37,128 nucleotides of DNA from Rubrivivax sp. (GCA_025458805.1 JALORQ010000003.1:1-37128); one strand, 5' to 3'; counted from the stretch's first letter, positions 9,584 to 18,183 are shown. Numbers and translations are program-made. Notes: generated by a model from the letters alone, not told the origin.

Positions 9584-11467
9584 TCAGATCTCGACCTTGG
9601 CCCCGAGCTCGACGATGCGGTTGGTCGGCAGGTTGAGGAAGTCGGCCGCGGCGGCCGCGTTGCGGTGCATGCTCGCGAAGAGCCTCTCGCGCCACAGCGC
9701 CATGCTGCCGCGCCCGCGCGGCACGACCAGGTCGCGGCTCAGGAAGTAGCTCGTCTCCATGTCGTCGAGCTGCACGCCGCGTCCGCGCAGCGCCTGCAGC
9801 GCCTCGGGGACGTCGGGGTCGTTCTTGAAGCCGAAGTGCAGCGTGACCTGCCAGCAGTCGTGCCCGAGCGGCAGGACCTCGCAGCGGCGCTCGAAGCCGA
9901 TCCACGGCACCTCGTGGTGCTGCACGGTGACGAACAGGTTCTGCTCGTGCAGCACCCGGTTGTGCTTGAGGTTGTGCAGCAGCGCGAACGGCGTGGCGCC
10001 CTGCTCGGCGCTGAGGAACACCGCGGTGCCAGGCACGCGCTGCGGCGGCGCGAGGAAGACCGACTCGATGAAGGCGTCGAGCTCGATCGACTCGTCGCGA
10101 AGGCGCTCGGCCATCAGCTGGCGGCCCTGCTGCCACGTGGTCATCAGCATGAACATCGCTGCCCCGATGACGAGCGGGAACCAGCCGCCGTCGAGCACCT
10201 TGACCGCGTTGGCCGCGAGGAACAGCAGATCGACGACGAGGAACACGCCGGTCGCCCCGACGCACACCGCGAGCGGCAGCCGCCAGGCGTAGCGGACGAC
10301 GAAGAAGGTCATCACGGTCGTGATCGTCATGTCGATGGTGACCGCGATGCCGTAGGCCGATGCGAGCGCGCTGCTCGATCCGAAGACGACGACCGCGAAC
10401 ACCACGCAGCCGTAGAGCGACCAGTTGACGAACGGCACGTAGATCTGGCCGGCCTGCCGCACCGACGTGTGCAGGATGCGCAGCCGCGGCATGTAGCCGA
10501 GCTGGACTGCCTGCTTGGTGACCGAGAACGCGGCGGTGATCAGCGCCTGCGACGCGATCACCGTGGCCAGCGTCGCCAGCGCGATGAGCGGGAACAGCGC
10601 CCACGGCGGCGCCATCTCGTAGAAGGGGTTGCCGACGTTCTCGGGGTGCCGCAGCAGCATCGCGCCCTGGCCGAAGTAGTTGATCACGAGCGCCGGCATC
10701 ACGACGGTGAACCAGGCGATGCGGATCGGCCGCCGGCCGAAGTGGCCGAGGTCGGCGTACAGGGCCTCGGCACCGGTCACGCACAGCACCACCGCGCCCA
10801 GCGCGACGAAGGCGATGCCCGGGTGCGCGGCGGCGAACGACAGCGCATGCTGCGGCAGCAGCGCGACCAGCACTGCCGGGTGCTGCGCGACGTGCCAGGC
10901 GCCGAGCGCCGCCAGCACCGCGAACCAGGTCAGCGTGACCGGCCCGAACCAGCGCCCGACGGCCGCGGTGCCGAAGCGCTGCGCCGCGAACAGCAGCGTC
11001 AGCACGACCAGCGTCACCGGGACCACGAAGCGGTGCAGCCCGGGGGCCGCGACCTCCAGGCCCTCGACCGCCGAGAGCACGCTGATGGCCGGCGTGATCA
11101 CGCCGTCGCCGAAGAAGATCGCGGTGCCGAAGACGCCCAGCAGCAGCAGCCGCGCACGCAGACGCGGCCGGTCCTTCACCGCCTGCGAGGCCAGCGCAAG
11201 CATCGCGATCAGCCCGCCCTCGCCGTGGTTGTCGGCGCGCAGGATCAGCGTCACGTACTTGATCGAGACGACCACGGTGATCGTCCAGAACATCAGCGAC
11301 AGCACGCCGAGCACGTTGTCGGCGCTCAGCGGCACGCGGCCGTGGGCGAACACCTCCTTGAAGGCGTACAGCGGGCTGGTGCCGATGTCGCCGTAGACGA
11401 CGCCGAGGGCGGCGAGCGTGAGGGCGGCCAGCGGGGCGCCGTGCGCGCGGTCGGCAGGTGCGCTCAA
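9584..11467 (-). CDS. kup: KUP-family potassium uptake protein
   Basis: A 627-residue H+/K+ symporter of the KUP/HAK/KT family: about 12 membrane helices in the first 430 residues and a soluble C-terminal domain. The diagnostic opening [20 protein letters not shown], then [23 protein letters not shown] (selectivity region), [20 protein letters not shown] and [13 protein letters not shown] are intact. I chose TTG at 11467 because it gives a family-like N-terminus (SAPADRAHG before AALTL). A GTG at 11530 in the same frame is an alternative. The TTG overlaps the stop of a small upstream frame (see 11464-11523), which may drive its translation. It takes up potassium under low-K+ or osmotic stress. 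Confidence 0.93.
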   Translation of the reverse strand: MSAPADRAHGAPLAALTLAALGVVYGDIGTSPLYAFKEVFAHGRVPLSADNVLGVLSLMFWTITVVVSIKYVTLILRADNHGEGGLIAMLALASQAVKDRPRLRARLLLLGVFGTAIFFGDGVITPAISVLSAVEGLEVAAPGLHRFVVPVTLVVLTLLFAAQRFGTAAVGRWFGPVTLTWFAVLAALGAWHVAQHPAVLVALLPQHALSFAAAHPGIAFVALGAVVLCVTGAEALYADLGHFGRRPIRIAWFTVVMPALVINYFGQGAMLLRHPENVGNPFYEMAPPWALFPLIALATLATVIASQALITAAFSVTKQAVQLGYMPRLRILHTSVRQAGQIYVPFVNWSLYGCVVFAVVVFGSSSALASAYGIAVTIDMTITTVMTFFVVRYAWRLPLAVCVGATGVFLVVDLLFLAANAVKVLDGGWFPLVIGAAMFMLMTTWQQGRQLMAERLRDESIELDAFIESVFLAPPQRVPGTAVFLSAEQGATPFALLHNLKHNRVLHEQNLFVTVQHHEVPWIGFERRCEVLPLGHDCWQVTLHFGFKNDPDVPEALQALRGRGVQLDDMETSYFLSRDLVVPRGRGSMALWRERLFASMHRNAAAAADFLNLPTNRIVELGAKVEI

Positions 11468-11523
11468 GCGACGGCGGCCGGCACTCGGGCGCCGGCGCGG
11501 AAGTGTTCGACGGCGGCCATCAT
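11464..11523 (-). other. Candidate leader peptide ORF overlapping the kup start
   Basis: On the minus strand an ATG-ATG pair at 11523 opens a 19-codon frame ([19 protein letters not shown]) ending in TGA at 11466-11464. GAGGTG lies about 5 nt before its ATG and is the best Shine-Dalgarno in the gshA-kup gap. The stop overlaps the putative TTG start of kup as TTGA, a usual geometry for translational coupling. The peptide is not recognised. It may instead mean that the kup start lies elsewhere. Confidence 0.4.
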
Positions 11524-11568
11524 GCGCCACCTCGGCCTTCGCCTGGCTGACGCGGCCGGCGCGACCGG

Positions 11569-12864
11569 TCAGTCGTACGCTTCGGCGTCGGGGTCGGTCG
11601 CCTCGAGCTCGTAGGCGGCGGCGAGCATCGCCAGACGCCCGATGACGCCGTACATGTAGAAGCGGTTGGGCGCGCTGACCCCCGGCTTGGCGCCCGGGCG
11701 CGGCAGCTGCTGGCTCTCGGCGAAGGCCAGCGGGACGAAGCCAGATCCGGGGGCGCTCAGGCTCTCGTCGGCGCCGCGCTCGGCATGGGCTCGGTAGAAG
11801 CCGCCGACGACGTAGCGGTCGATCATGTAGACCACCGGCTCGGCGACCGCGTCGTTGATGCGCTCGTACGTCGGCACGCCTTCCTGGACCAGCAGCTCGA
11901 CCGTCGTGCCGTCGTTGCCCGCCGCGGCCAGCCGCGCGCGCACGCGCTGCACCGCATCGTCGAGCTCGCGCGGGTCGCGCAGCGTCAGGATGCCCGCGCC
12001 CTGGCGGCCGTCGTCGCCCTTGACGACGACGAAGGGCTTCTCGCCGATGCCGTACTCCTTGAACTTGCGGCGCACCTTGGCCAGGGTCGCGTCGACCTGG
12101 GCGCGCAGTGCCTCGACGCCCGAGGCCGTGCCGAGGTCGACCGCGCCGCAGCGCGCCGACATCGGGTTGATCAGCCACGGATCCATGCCGAGCAGCTTGG
12201 CGAACTTCTTGGCCACCTCCTCGTAGCTCTGGAAGTGGCGCGACTTGCGGCGCACGCCCCAGCCGGCGTGCAGCGGGGGCAGCAGGTACTGCTCGTGCAG
12301 GTTCTCGAGCACCTGCGGCGTGCCGCCGGCCAGGTCGGTGTTGAGCAGGATCGTGCAGGGGTCGAAGTCCTTCAGCCCGAGGCGGCGCTTGGTGCGGTGC
12401 AGCGGCTCGATCGTCAGCTCGCCGCCCTCGGGCAGGGCGATACGCAGCGGCGCGGCGACCTCGGGGTCCAGCGTGCCCAGCCGCACGTTGAGCCCCGCCT
12501 GGGTGAAGACCTGCACCAGGCGCTCGACACTCGAGAGGTACGACGAGTTGCGCACGTGCCGCTCGGGCACCAGCAGCAGGTTCTTCGCCTCGGGGCAGAT
12601 CTTCTCGATCGCCGCCATCGCGGCCTGCACCGCGAGCGGCAGCATCTCGGGCGTGAGGTTGTTGTAGCCGCCTGGGAACAGGTCGGTGTCGACCGGGGCC
12701 AGCTTGAAGCCGGCGTTGCGCAGGTCGACCGAGGTGTAGAACGGCGGCGTGTGCTCCATCCACTCGAGCCGGAACCAGCGCTCGATGGCAGGCATCGAGT
12801 CGAGGACGCGCGCCTCGAGCTCGTTGATCGGGCCGTTCAGCGCGGTGATGAGGTGCGGGACCAT
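11569..12864 (-). CDS. gshA: Glutamate-cysteine ligase, ferrooxidans/betaproteobacterial type
   Basis: A 431-residue protein of the glutamate-cysteine ligase family first described in Acidithiobacillus ferrooxidans and usual in betaproteobacteria; it is unrelated in sequence to E. coli GshA. Telling segments: [17 protein letters not shown] at the start, [20 protein letters not shown] (about 31-50), [35 protein letters not shown] and [20 protein letters not shown]. It joins L-glutamate and L-cysteine with ATP, the first and limiting step of glutathione synthesis. It heads the nine-gene leftward run; a TAGAAT hexamer and a hairpin lie just upstream. No clear Shine-Dalgarno precedes the ATG at 12864. 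Confidence 0.93.
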   Translation of the reverse strand: MVPHLITALNGPINELEARVLDSMPAIERWFRLEWMEHTPPFYTSVDLRNAGFKLAPVDTDLFPGGYNNLTPEMLPLAVQAAMAAIEKICPEAKNLLLVPERHVRNSSYLSSVERLVQVFTQAGLNVRLGTLDPEVAAPLRIALPEGGELTIEPLHRTKRRLGLKDFDPCTILLNTDLAGGTPQVLENLHEQYLLPPLHAGWGVRRKSRHFQSYEEVAKKFAKLLGMDPWLINPMSARCGAVDLGTASGVEALRAQVDATLAKVRRKFKEYGIGEKPFVVVKGDDGRQGAGILTLRDPRELDDAVQRVRARLAAAGNDGTTVELLVQEGVPTYERINDAVAEPVVYMIDRYVVGGFYRAHAERGADESLSAPGSGFVPLAFAESQQLPRPGAKPGVSAPNRFYMYGVIGRLAMLAAAYELEATDPDAEAYD

Positions 12865-12894
12865 GGCGGGCGCGGGCGGGTTCCTGGATCGGGC

Positions 12895-12900
12895 ATTCTA
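12895..12900 (-). promoter_or_regulatory. Candidate -10 element for gshA
   Basis: Read on the minus strand this is TAGAAT, 31-36 nt upstream of the gshA ATG and just after the hairpin at 12908-12945. No good -35 box lies 16-18 nt before it, so it is a weak candidate. Confidence 0.28.
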
Positions 12901-12907
12901 GGCAGCC

Positions 12908-12945
12908 GGGGCCGGCCGCGTGCCCTTCGGGACGATGCCGGCCCC
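12908..12945 (-). terminator. Long hairpin between the phosphoesterase gene and gshA
   Basis: GGGGCCGGC (12908-12916) and GCCGGCCCC (12937-12945) pair perfectly over 9 bp. Inside them CGT/ACG and CCC/GGG continue the stem with small mismatches to a TTC loop. It starts 46 nt after the phosphoesterase stop in the direction of transcription. It probably insulates gshA from that gene; no T-tract follows. Confidence 0.5.
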
Positions 12946-12991
12946 CGGCCGCGCGCGCTCGGGCCGCGGCGGCCGGTCCGCGCCGGGGCGG

Positions 12992-13798
12992 TCAGGCCGG
13001 GGTTCGCGCCGCCGGCCCGCGCCCGAGCGCGGCCGCCTCGCTCGGGCCGACGCGGCCGGTGCGCAGCTGCCAGGCCCAGTCGTGGGCGCCCAGCGACTCG
13101 GCGCGCGCGGCGGCCGACTCCCAGTCGTAGGCGGTGGCGCGCAGCTGCACGCTCCAGCCCGCCGGCCCGCGCTCGAACAGCGCCCAGCGCGCGTGCGGGC
13201 TGCCGCACTCGCTGCGGTACGGCCAGGGGTGGACGTCGTCGTAGGCCGGCCGGCCGAGGCTGCCCGGGTTGACGACCAGCGTGCGGCCGAGCTGCAGCGT
13301 GCGCGGCATGTGGGTGTGGCCGCACAGCACGAGCGTCGCCGCCGTCGGGCCCAGGCGCGCCGCCACCTCGTCGGCGGTCGCCGGCCGCACGCCGGGCGCG
13401 GCGCCGGGCTCGTGGTCGGGGGTCACGGTCTCGAGCAGCGGCTCGAGGTCGTCCGACGGCGTGCCGTGGACGAGCCAGACGTCGCCGCCGTCGAGCAGCC
13501 GCGTCGCGGGAAGCGACGCGAGCCATTCGCGGTCGTCGGCGCCGAGTTCGGCCGCCGCGAAGGCGTCGTCGCCCGGTGCGCCGGGAACGGCGGCGAGCGT
13601 CTGGCGCTCGTGGTTGCCGGCGATCGTCGGCCAGCCGAGCCCGCGCAGGCGCTCGCAGGTCTGGCGCGGCCACAGCGGACCCGCCGCGATGTCGCCGAGG
13701 TCGACGACGAGGTCGACGCGCTCGCGCCGGATGGCGTCGATCACCGCGTCGAGCGCCGGCAGGTTGCCGTGGATGTCGGTGACGGCGGCCAGGCGCAT
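12992..13798 (-). CDS. Metallophosphoesterase (calcineurin-like, YfcE/MJ0936 type)
   Basis: A 268-residue soluble protein with all calcineurin-type metal motifs in order: DIHGN (Asp8 and His10), DLGDIAAGP, AGNHER, LVHGTP and CGHTHMP, followed by VVNPGSLGRP. These build the two-metal centre of Metallophos_2 proteins, which cleave phosphomonoesters or diesters. The C-terminal about 70 residues (RWALFERG..WSVQLRATAYDW) form the beta strand and tail usual for this group. The physiological substrate is unknown. It lies 70 nt downstream of the binding-protein gene but a hairpin (13832-13860) separates them, so it may have its own promoter. Confidence 0.88.
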   Translation of the reverse strand: MRLAAVTDIHGNLPALDAVIDAIRRERVDLVVDLGDIAAGPLWPRQTCERLRGLGWPTIAGNHERQTLAAVPGAPGDDAFAAAELGADDREWLASLPATRLLDGGDVWLVHGTPSDDLEPLLETVTPDHEPGAAPGVRPATADEVAARLGPTAATLVLCGHTHMPRTLQLGRTLVVNPGSLGRPAYDDVHPWPYRSECGSPHARWALFERGPAGWSVQLRATAYDWESAAARAESLGAHDWAWQLRTGRVGPSEAAALGRGPAARTPA

Positions 13799-13831
13799 GA
13801 CGGGCGGCAGCTAGGACGACGCGGCCGGCAC

Positions 13832-13860
13832 GGCCACCGGCGCGCATGGCGCCGGCGGCC
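13832..13860 (-). terminator. Hairpin after the PotF-like gene
   Basis: On the minus strand GGCC-G-CCGGCGC (13860-13849) pairs with GCGCCGG-T-GGCC (13843-13832) around a 5-nt loop. The one non-Watson-Crick position is G-U in the minus-strand RNA but A-C on the other strand, which favours a function in leftward transcripts. It begins 9 nt after the stop codon. No T-tract. Confidence 0.5.
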
Positions 13861-13868
13861 GGCCGGGG

Positions 13869-14984
13869 TCACTTGCCGGCCTTGAAGCTCGTGAAGACGC
13901 GCGTCTGCACGCGGCGGATGTCGTTCGACAGCGCCTTGGGCATCGTCATCTTGCCGATGTCGGCGGCGCTCGGGAAGACGACCGGGTTGCTCGCGATCTC
14001 GGGCTTGACGAAGGGCTTGGACGCGGCGTTCGGGTTGCCGTAGAAGACCGTGTTGGTGAGCGAGGCGTGCACCTCGGGCCGCATGATGTAGTCGATGAAC
14101 TTGTGCGCGTTGGCGACGTTCTTCGCGTCCTTCGGGATCGCCATCGTGTCGAAGAACAGCGTGGCGCCGCGCGGCGGGATCAGCGCGGTGAAGGTCTGCC
14201 CGGTCTTGCCCTCCTTCGCGCGCTGGTTGGCGATCAGGAAGTCGCCCGAGTAGCCCAGCGAGACGCAGATCTGGCCGTTGGCGTAGTCGTTGATCGGGCC
14301 CGGCGAGTTGATGCGCGTGATGTTCGGGCGCGCCTTCAGCAGCACCTGGCGCGCGGCGTCGTAGTCCTTGGCGTTCTCGCTGAAGCCGTCCTTGCCGGCG
14401 TAGAGCATCGCCACCGGCACGACCTCGGAGGCCGAGTCGAGCACGTGCACGCCGCAGCTCTTGAGCTTGCTGCTGTACGTCGGGTCGAAGATCAGGTCCA
14501 GCGGGTTGGCGGGCATCGGCGTGCTGCCGAGCGCGGCCTTGACCTTCTCGGGGTTGATGCCGACGGTGACGAAGCCCCACATCCAGGTCACGAGGTGCTT
14601 GTTGCCGGGGTCGGCCTCGGCGACCTTGGCGAGCAGCGCCGGGTCGAGGTTCTTCCAGTTCGGCAGTTGCGCGCGGTCCAGCGGCAGCATGATGCCGCCG
14701 TCGATCAGCTTCTTCGCGAAGTGCGCGCCCGGCACGACGATGTCGTAGCCCGTCTTGCCGGCCACCAGCCGCGCGTAGAGCGTCTCGTTGCTGTCGAAGT
14801 TGTCGTAGCGGACCTTGATGCCGGTTTCCTTCTCGAAGTTGGCGATCGTGTCCGGGGCGATGTAGTCGGCCCAGTTGAGGATGTTCAGTTCCTTCGAGGC
14901 CGCCTGTTGCGCCAGCGCGGCGGGCGCCAGCGCGGCCATCGACAGGGCGATCAGCGTACGGCGGTAGCGGGAACGAAGCGACAT
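13869..14984 (-). CDS. Polyamine ABC transporter substrate-binding protein, PotF-like
   Basis: A 371-residue periplasmic binding protein. The ATG at 14984 has GAGGAG about 11 nt upstream and opens a clean signal peptide (RRTLIALSMAALAPAALAQ). The mature part starts LNILNWADYIAPDTIANFEK, the hallmark of PotD/PotF proteins, and goes on with DNFDSNETLYARLVAGKTGYD, VTWMWGFVTVGIN and LDSASEVVPVAML. Family members bind putrescine or spermidine. Its usual partners (potG ATPase, potH/potI permeases) are absent from the window, so it is an orphan receptor that either uses a transporter encoded elsewhere or has another role. It appears monocistronic, flanked by a hairpin and a 129-nt upstream gap. Confidence 0.9.
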   Translation of the reverse strand: MSLRSRYRRTLIALSMAALAPAALAQQAASKELNILNWADYIAPDTIANFEKETGIKVRYDNFDSNETLYARLVAGKTGYDIVVPGAHFAKKLIDGGIMLPLDRAQLPNWKNLDPALLAKVAEADPGNKHLVTWMWGFVTVGINPEKVKAALGSTPMPANPLDLIFDPTYSSKLKSCGVHVLDSASEVVPVAMLYAGKDGFSENAKDYDAARQVLLKARPNITRINSPGPINDYANGQICVSLGYSGDFLIANQRAKEGKTGQTFTALIPPRGATLFFDTMAIPKDAKNVANAHKFIDYIMRPEVHASLTNTVFYGNPNAASKPFVKPEIASNPVVFPSAADIGKMTMPKALSNDIRRVQTRVFTSFKAGK

Positions 14985-15113
14985 GGCGGCAGGCTCCTCG
15001 GGGCGAGGTGGATGGGATGGCGCGGGATTCTGACCGAGCGCGCCGGCGGGCCCAAAGACCCTGTGTCGGCAACCCCACAACGCGCCGGCCGGCCGGGCGG
15101 CCGACCGCCCCGG

Positions 15114-15818
15114 TCACCAGGGGATCGGAGTCCCGTCCCAGGCCCGGAAGCACCCGCTGGCGCCCTCGGCGGGCAGCGTGTCGAGGACCGACAGCAGATG
15201 CCGCGCCGCGGTCGCGGGTTCGGACGCCGGGTCCGCGGCGCCTACGAACGGTGCCGACAGCGGAGAGCGCACCGTGCCGGGGTGCAGCGCGGCCAGCACC
15301 GCCTGCGGCCGCTGCCGCGCGACCTCGAGGGCGGCCGACTTCAGCAGCATGTTGAGCGCTGCCTTGCTGGCACGGTAGCCGTACCAGCCACCCTTGCGGT
15401 TGTCGCCGATGCTGCCGACGCGGGCCGACAGCACCGCCAGCAGCGCGCGCCCGTCGCGCGGCAGCAGGGCGTGGAAGTGCTTGACCACGAGCGCCGGCCC
15501 GATCGCGTTGACCGCGAAGGCGCGCGCGAGCGAGGCCGCGTCGAGGTCGGCGAGGCGCTTCTCCGGCGTGCGCGGGCCGGTCTGCAGCGCGCCGGTGGCG
15601 ACCACGACCAAGTGCCACGGCGCGCGCGGCGCGAGCGCCTGCGCCGCGGCGGCGATCGAGACCTCGTCGCCGAGGTCGAGCGGCGGCGTGCCCCGGCGCG
15701 ACAGGGCGGCCACCTCGGCACAGCGCGGGTCGGCGCGCAGCGCGTCGACGAGCGCGCCGCCGATCGCCCCCGACGCTCCGACGACGACGGCGCGGTAGCC
15801 CCCCGGCAGCGACTCCAT
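15114..15818 (-). CDS. SDR-family oxidoreductase (C-factor-like)
   Basis: A 234-residue short-chain dehydrogenase. It has the nucleotide loop GASGAIGGAL (residues about 14-23), the acid DLGDEVSIA, the central NAIGPALV helix, the catalytic Ser in LSARVGSIGDN and an intact YRASK. The C-terminal FRAWDGTPIPW is typical of the C-factor/CsgA-like SDR subgroup common in proteobacteria. The substrate is unknown. Its ATG shares one base with the stop codon of the MaoC gene (TGATG), so translation of the two is coupled, which suggests a joint role in acyl-CoA or fatty-acid-like reduction and hydration. Confidence 0.86.
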   Translation of the reverse strand: MESLPGGYRAVVVGASGAIGGALVDALRADPRCAEVAALSRRGTPPLDLGDEVSIAAAAQALAPRAPWHLVVVATGALQTGPRTPEKRLADLDAASLARAFAVNAIGPALVVKHFHALLPRDGRALLAVLSARVGSIGDNRKGGWYGYRASKAALNMLLKSAALEVARQRPQAVLAALHPGTVRSPLSAPFVGAADPASEPATAARHLLSVLDTLPAEGASGCFRAWDGTPIPW

Positions 15819-16309
15819 CAGCCGGCGGCGGACTGGCGGCGCGCGAACATGCCCCAGCCTTCCATCGTCATCACCGGCCGGCCATGCTGGTTGTCGACCG
15901 TCCAGCGCGACCGCACGAGGCCGACGCCGGGCCGGCTGGCCATCGGCCGCGCCTCGAGCACCTCCATCCGCACGCGCAGCGTGTCGCCGGGAAACACCGG
16001 CGCCAGCCAGCGCAGCTGTTCGATGCCGGGCGAGCCCAGGCTCGCGGACTCGAGCAGGTAGCCCTCGCACATCTGCCGCATCGCCAGCGCCGCGGTGTGC
16101 CAGCCGCTGGCGCACAGGCCGCCGAACAGCGATGCCGCGCCGGCCTGCTCGTCGAGGTGGAAGGGCTGGGGGTCGAACCGGCGCGCGAAGTCGACGATCG
16201 CGTCGCGATCGACGGTGACGGTGCCGCAATCGCGCACCTGGCCGACCGGAAAGTCCTCCCAGGTCCAGCGCGCCGCGCGGGCGGGGGTCGAGGGCGTGTC
16301 GTCGTCCAT
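15818..16309 (-). CDS. MaoC-family dehydratase (enoyl-CoA hydratase-like)
   Basis: A 163-residue single hot-dog protein. The MaoC/hydratase-2 motif is clear: FARRFDPQPFHLDEQAG, with the catalytic Asp and His spaced as in (R)-specific enoyl-CoA hydratases, followed by FGGLCASGWHTAAL. FPGDTLRVRMEV is the usual third strand. ATG at 16309 is chosen; an in-frame ATG at 16321 would add four residues. It overlaps the downstream SDR gene by one base. The substrate is not identifiable; this gene is distinct from the two hydratases of the 3-HP cluster further right. Confidence 0.87.
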   Translation of the reverse strand: MDDDTPSTPARAARWTWEDFPVGQVRDCGTVTVDRDAIVDFARRFDPQPFHLDEQAGAASLFGGLCASGWHTAALAMRQMCEGYLLESASLGSPGIEQLRWLAPVFPGDTLRVRMEVLEARPMASRPGVGLVRSRWTVDNQHGRPVMTMEGWGMFARRQSAAG

Positions 16310-16330
16310 CGCGCCGAGCATAGCGGCCGG

Positions 16331-16336
16331 CACAAT
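16331..16336 (+). promoter_or_regulatory. Candidate -10 element for nnrU
   Basis: CACAAT, 34-39 nt before the nnrU ATG, resembles the TACAAT-type -10 boxes of Burkholderiales. A 10-bp palindrome (ATCGCGCGAT, 16335-16344) follows. No convincing -35 element is visible. Confidence 0.3.
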
Positions 16337-16369
16337 CGCGCGATCTTCATCCACGCGAGCGGCTGCGCC

Positions 16370-16957
16370 ATGACCCTGCTGATCCTCGGGCTCGTGCTCT
16401 TCCTGGGCACCCATTCGGTGCGCATCGTCGCCGAGGGCTGGCGCACTCGCATGCGCGACCGGCTCGGCGAGAACGGCTGGAAGGGCATCTACTCGGTGCT
16501 CGCGCTGGCCGGCTTCGTGATGATCGTGATGGGCTACGGCGCGGCACGCCAGGACCCGGTGCCGCTGTGGACGCCGATGCTCTGGGCCCGGCACCTGGCT
16601 TCGCTGCTCACGCTGCTGGCGCTGATCCTGCTGGCCGCCGCCTACGTGCCGCGCAACGGCATCAAGGCGCGGCTGCACCACCCGATGGTCCTCGGCGTCA
16701 AGGTCTGGGCCTTCGCCCACCTGCTGGCCAACCACACGCTGGCCGACCTGGTGCTGTTCGGCAGCTTCCTCGTGTGGGCGGTGCTCGACTTCCGCGCGGC
16801 GCGCGCGCGCGACCGCGCGGCCGGCACCGTGTATCCCGCCGGCACGCTGGCCGGCACCGCGATCGCCGTCGCGGCCGGCTTCGTCGCGTGGGCGGTGTTC
16901 GCGTTCTGGGCGCACACCGCGCTGTTCGGCGTGGCCCCGTTCGGGCGCGGCGCCTGA
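16370..16957 (+). CDS. NnrU family membrane protein
   Basis: A 195-residue inner-membrane protein with about six hydrophobic helices. The order LILGLVLFLGTHSVRIV, the LGENGWKGIYSVLALAGFVMIVMGYG segment, LLAAAYVPRN and HPMVLGVKVWAFAHLLAN is that of the NnrU family. NnrU is linked to nitric oxide/nitrite metabolism in Rhodobacter and its relatives include the isomerase-like NnrU/Z-ISO group; most proteobacterial copies are uncharacterised. No denitrification genes lie nearby. It is divergent from the MaoC gene, and its stop codon abuts the stop of the SRAP gene. Confidence 0.88.
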   Translation: MTLLILGLVLFLGTHSVRIVAEGWRTRMRDRLGENGWKGIYSVLALAGFVMIVMGYGAARQDPVPLWTPMLWARHLASLLTLLALILLAAAYVPRNGIKARLHHPMVLGVKVWAFAHLLANHTLADLVLFGSFLVWAVLDFRAARARDRAAGTVYPAGTLAGTAIAVAAGFVAWAVFAFWAHTALFGVAPFGRGA

Positions 16958-17653
16958 TCAGGGGCCGGCCGGCGCGTCGAGCGGGGCGAGCAGCGCCTCG
17001 CCCTCGGCCGCGCCGCGATTGACCGCCTTCGACACCGGCCAGGCGCGCATCGCCGCCGCGTCGGGCGGTGCCAGCATCGCGGCCACGGCGGCAGGCTCCT
17101 GCTGGCGGCGGTCGAGCCACGCCGACCACTGGCTTCGCGGCAGCAACACCGGCATGCGGTCGTGGATCGGCGCCATCAGCGCATTGGCCGCCGTGGTGAC
17201 GACGCAGCAGCTGAGCAGCCAGGGCGTCGCATCGTCCGCCCCGGGCGGGCGCCAGGCCTCGAACAGCCCGGCCATCGCGAAGAACGGCTCGCCGACCGGC
17301 GCCACCGCCCAGGGCTGCTTGCCCGACGAGGTCGCCTGCCACTCGTAGAACGCGCTGGCCGGCAGCAGGCAGCGCCGGCGCCGTGCCGCCTGGCGGAACG
17401 ACGGCCTGTCGAACAGCCCCTCGGCGCGCGCGTTGTGCAGCTGCGGACCGGCCGACGGGTCGCGCGCCCAACGGGGCACGAGGCCCCAGCGCATCAGCGT
17501 GGCGACGCGCTCGCCCTCGCGCGTCTCGTGGACGACCGGGACGTCCGACTGCGGCGCGACGTTCCAGCGCCGCGGGAAGACCGGCGCGCGGATCAGGCTG
17601 AAGCCCTCGACCAGCGTCGCCGGGTCGTAGGCCACCACGTAGCGCCCGCACAT
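16958..17653 (-). CDS. SOS response-associated peptidase (SRAP), YedK/HMCES type
   Basis: A 231-residue SRAP-domain protein. The start MCGRY is fixed by biology: Cys2 becomes the N-terminal nucleophile after Met removal, so I place the start at 17653 although the frame stays open upstream. The active-site set is complete: Cys2, Asn74 (LHNARAEG), Glu104 (FYEW) and the His in PIHDRMPV. RWGLVPRWA is the DNA-binding helix segment. These proteins form thiazolidine crosslinks with abasic sites in single-stranded DNA and shield them during replication. I see no LexA box in front, so SOS control is not evident. The gene converges with nnrU without any spacer. Confidence 0.94.
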   Translation of the reverse strand: MCGRYVVAYDPATLVEGFSLIRAPVFPRRWNVAPQSDVPVVHETREGERVATLMRWGLVPRWARDPSAGPQLHNARAEGLFDRPSFRQAARRRRCLLPASAFYEWQATSSGKQPWAVAPVGEPFFAMAGLFEAWRPPGADDATPWLLSCCVVTTAANALMAPIHDRMPVLLPRSQWSAWLDRRQQEPAAVAAMLAPPDAAAMRAWPVSKAVNRGAAEGEALLAPLDAPAGP

Positions 17654-17828
17654 GCCGCGATGCTGGCACAGGCGGGCGGCGCTGGCGGGCGTCACGTCCT
17701 GCACTGGCCGAGGCCGGGGTATGGCCCCCCCCTCGTCGCCTTCTTCCGGGCGATGGCCGCGCGCGCGCCGCCGACCGAGCATCTGCCCATGCCGCGCACC
17801 GCCGCCGGCCCGACGCGAGGAGACCGCC

Positions 17829-18125
17829 ATGCGACTGTTCGCCCGCCGTCCGCATCACGCGAGAGTGCCCCTGTCGCAGCGCCGCGCCGAGCAGGCGCTG
17901 CTGGCCCTCGTCGAGACGGCCGCATCCGCCGATGCGGCGCCGGCCGCAGGCGCCGGCGACGTCGGCGCCTGCGGCTGGTACGACTCCAGCCACGACCTGC
18001 AGCGCGGGCTGGCCGTCACCGAGCACCCCGACCCGTCGCCGCTCGGCGCGGAGCTGCCGCTCGAAGACTGGCTGCGCCTGCACCTCTCGGGCTGGCAGCC
18101 GGAGCTCGCCGACCCGGGTTGCTGA
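17829..18125 (+). CDS. Small hypothetical protein
   Basis: A 98-residue product preceded by GAGGAGA at about 8 nt. The first 20 residues are basic (RLFARRPHHARV), the middle is Ala-rich, and the C-terminal half is acidic and Pro-rich with WYDSSHDLQRGLAVTEHPD and LPLEDWLRLHLSGWQPEL. The frame and ribosome binding site make it likely to be real. No signal peptide, membrane segment or known domain is visible. It diverges from the SRAP gene with a 175-bp gap in which I see no clear promoter. Confidence 0.6.
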   Translation: MRLFARRPHHARVPLSQRRAEQALLALVETAASADAAPAAGAGDVGACGWYDSSHDLQRGLAVTEHPDPSPLGAELPLEDWLRLHLSGWQPELADPGC

Positions 18126-18183
18126 GAGCGCCTGCAGGTACGCGCCCCGCCTCGCCGCGCGGCGGCGTCGCGCGACGGCGCTA

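Noticed and set aside
6314-11614. A very long open frame (about 1766 codons) on the + strand
   Set aside because: It runs antisense to five well-supported genes (part of the cyclase gene, the DUF4243 gene, gshB, benE and kup). Its product is Arg/His/Gly/Asp-rich without domains, as expected for the opposite strand of GC-rich genes.
17725-17732. Run of eight C upstream of the small unknown gene, considered as a phase-variation tract
   Set aside because: It lies outside any coding region and about 100 nt from the start, with no promoter arrangement to support a switch.
17654-17828. LexA (SOS) box before the SRAP gene
   Set aside because: No CTGT-N8-ACAG-like sequence is present; the GC-rich partial matches are too poor.
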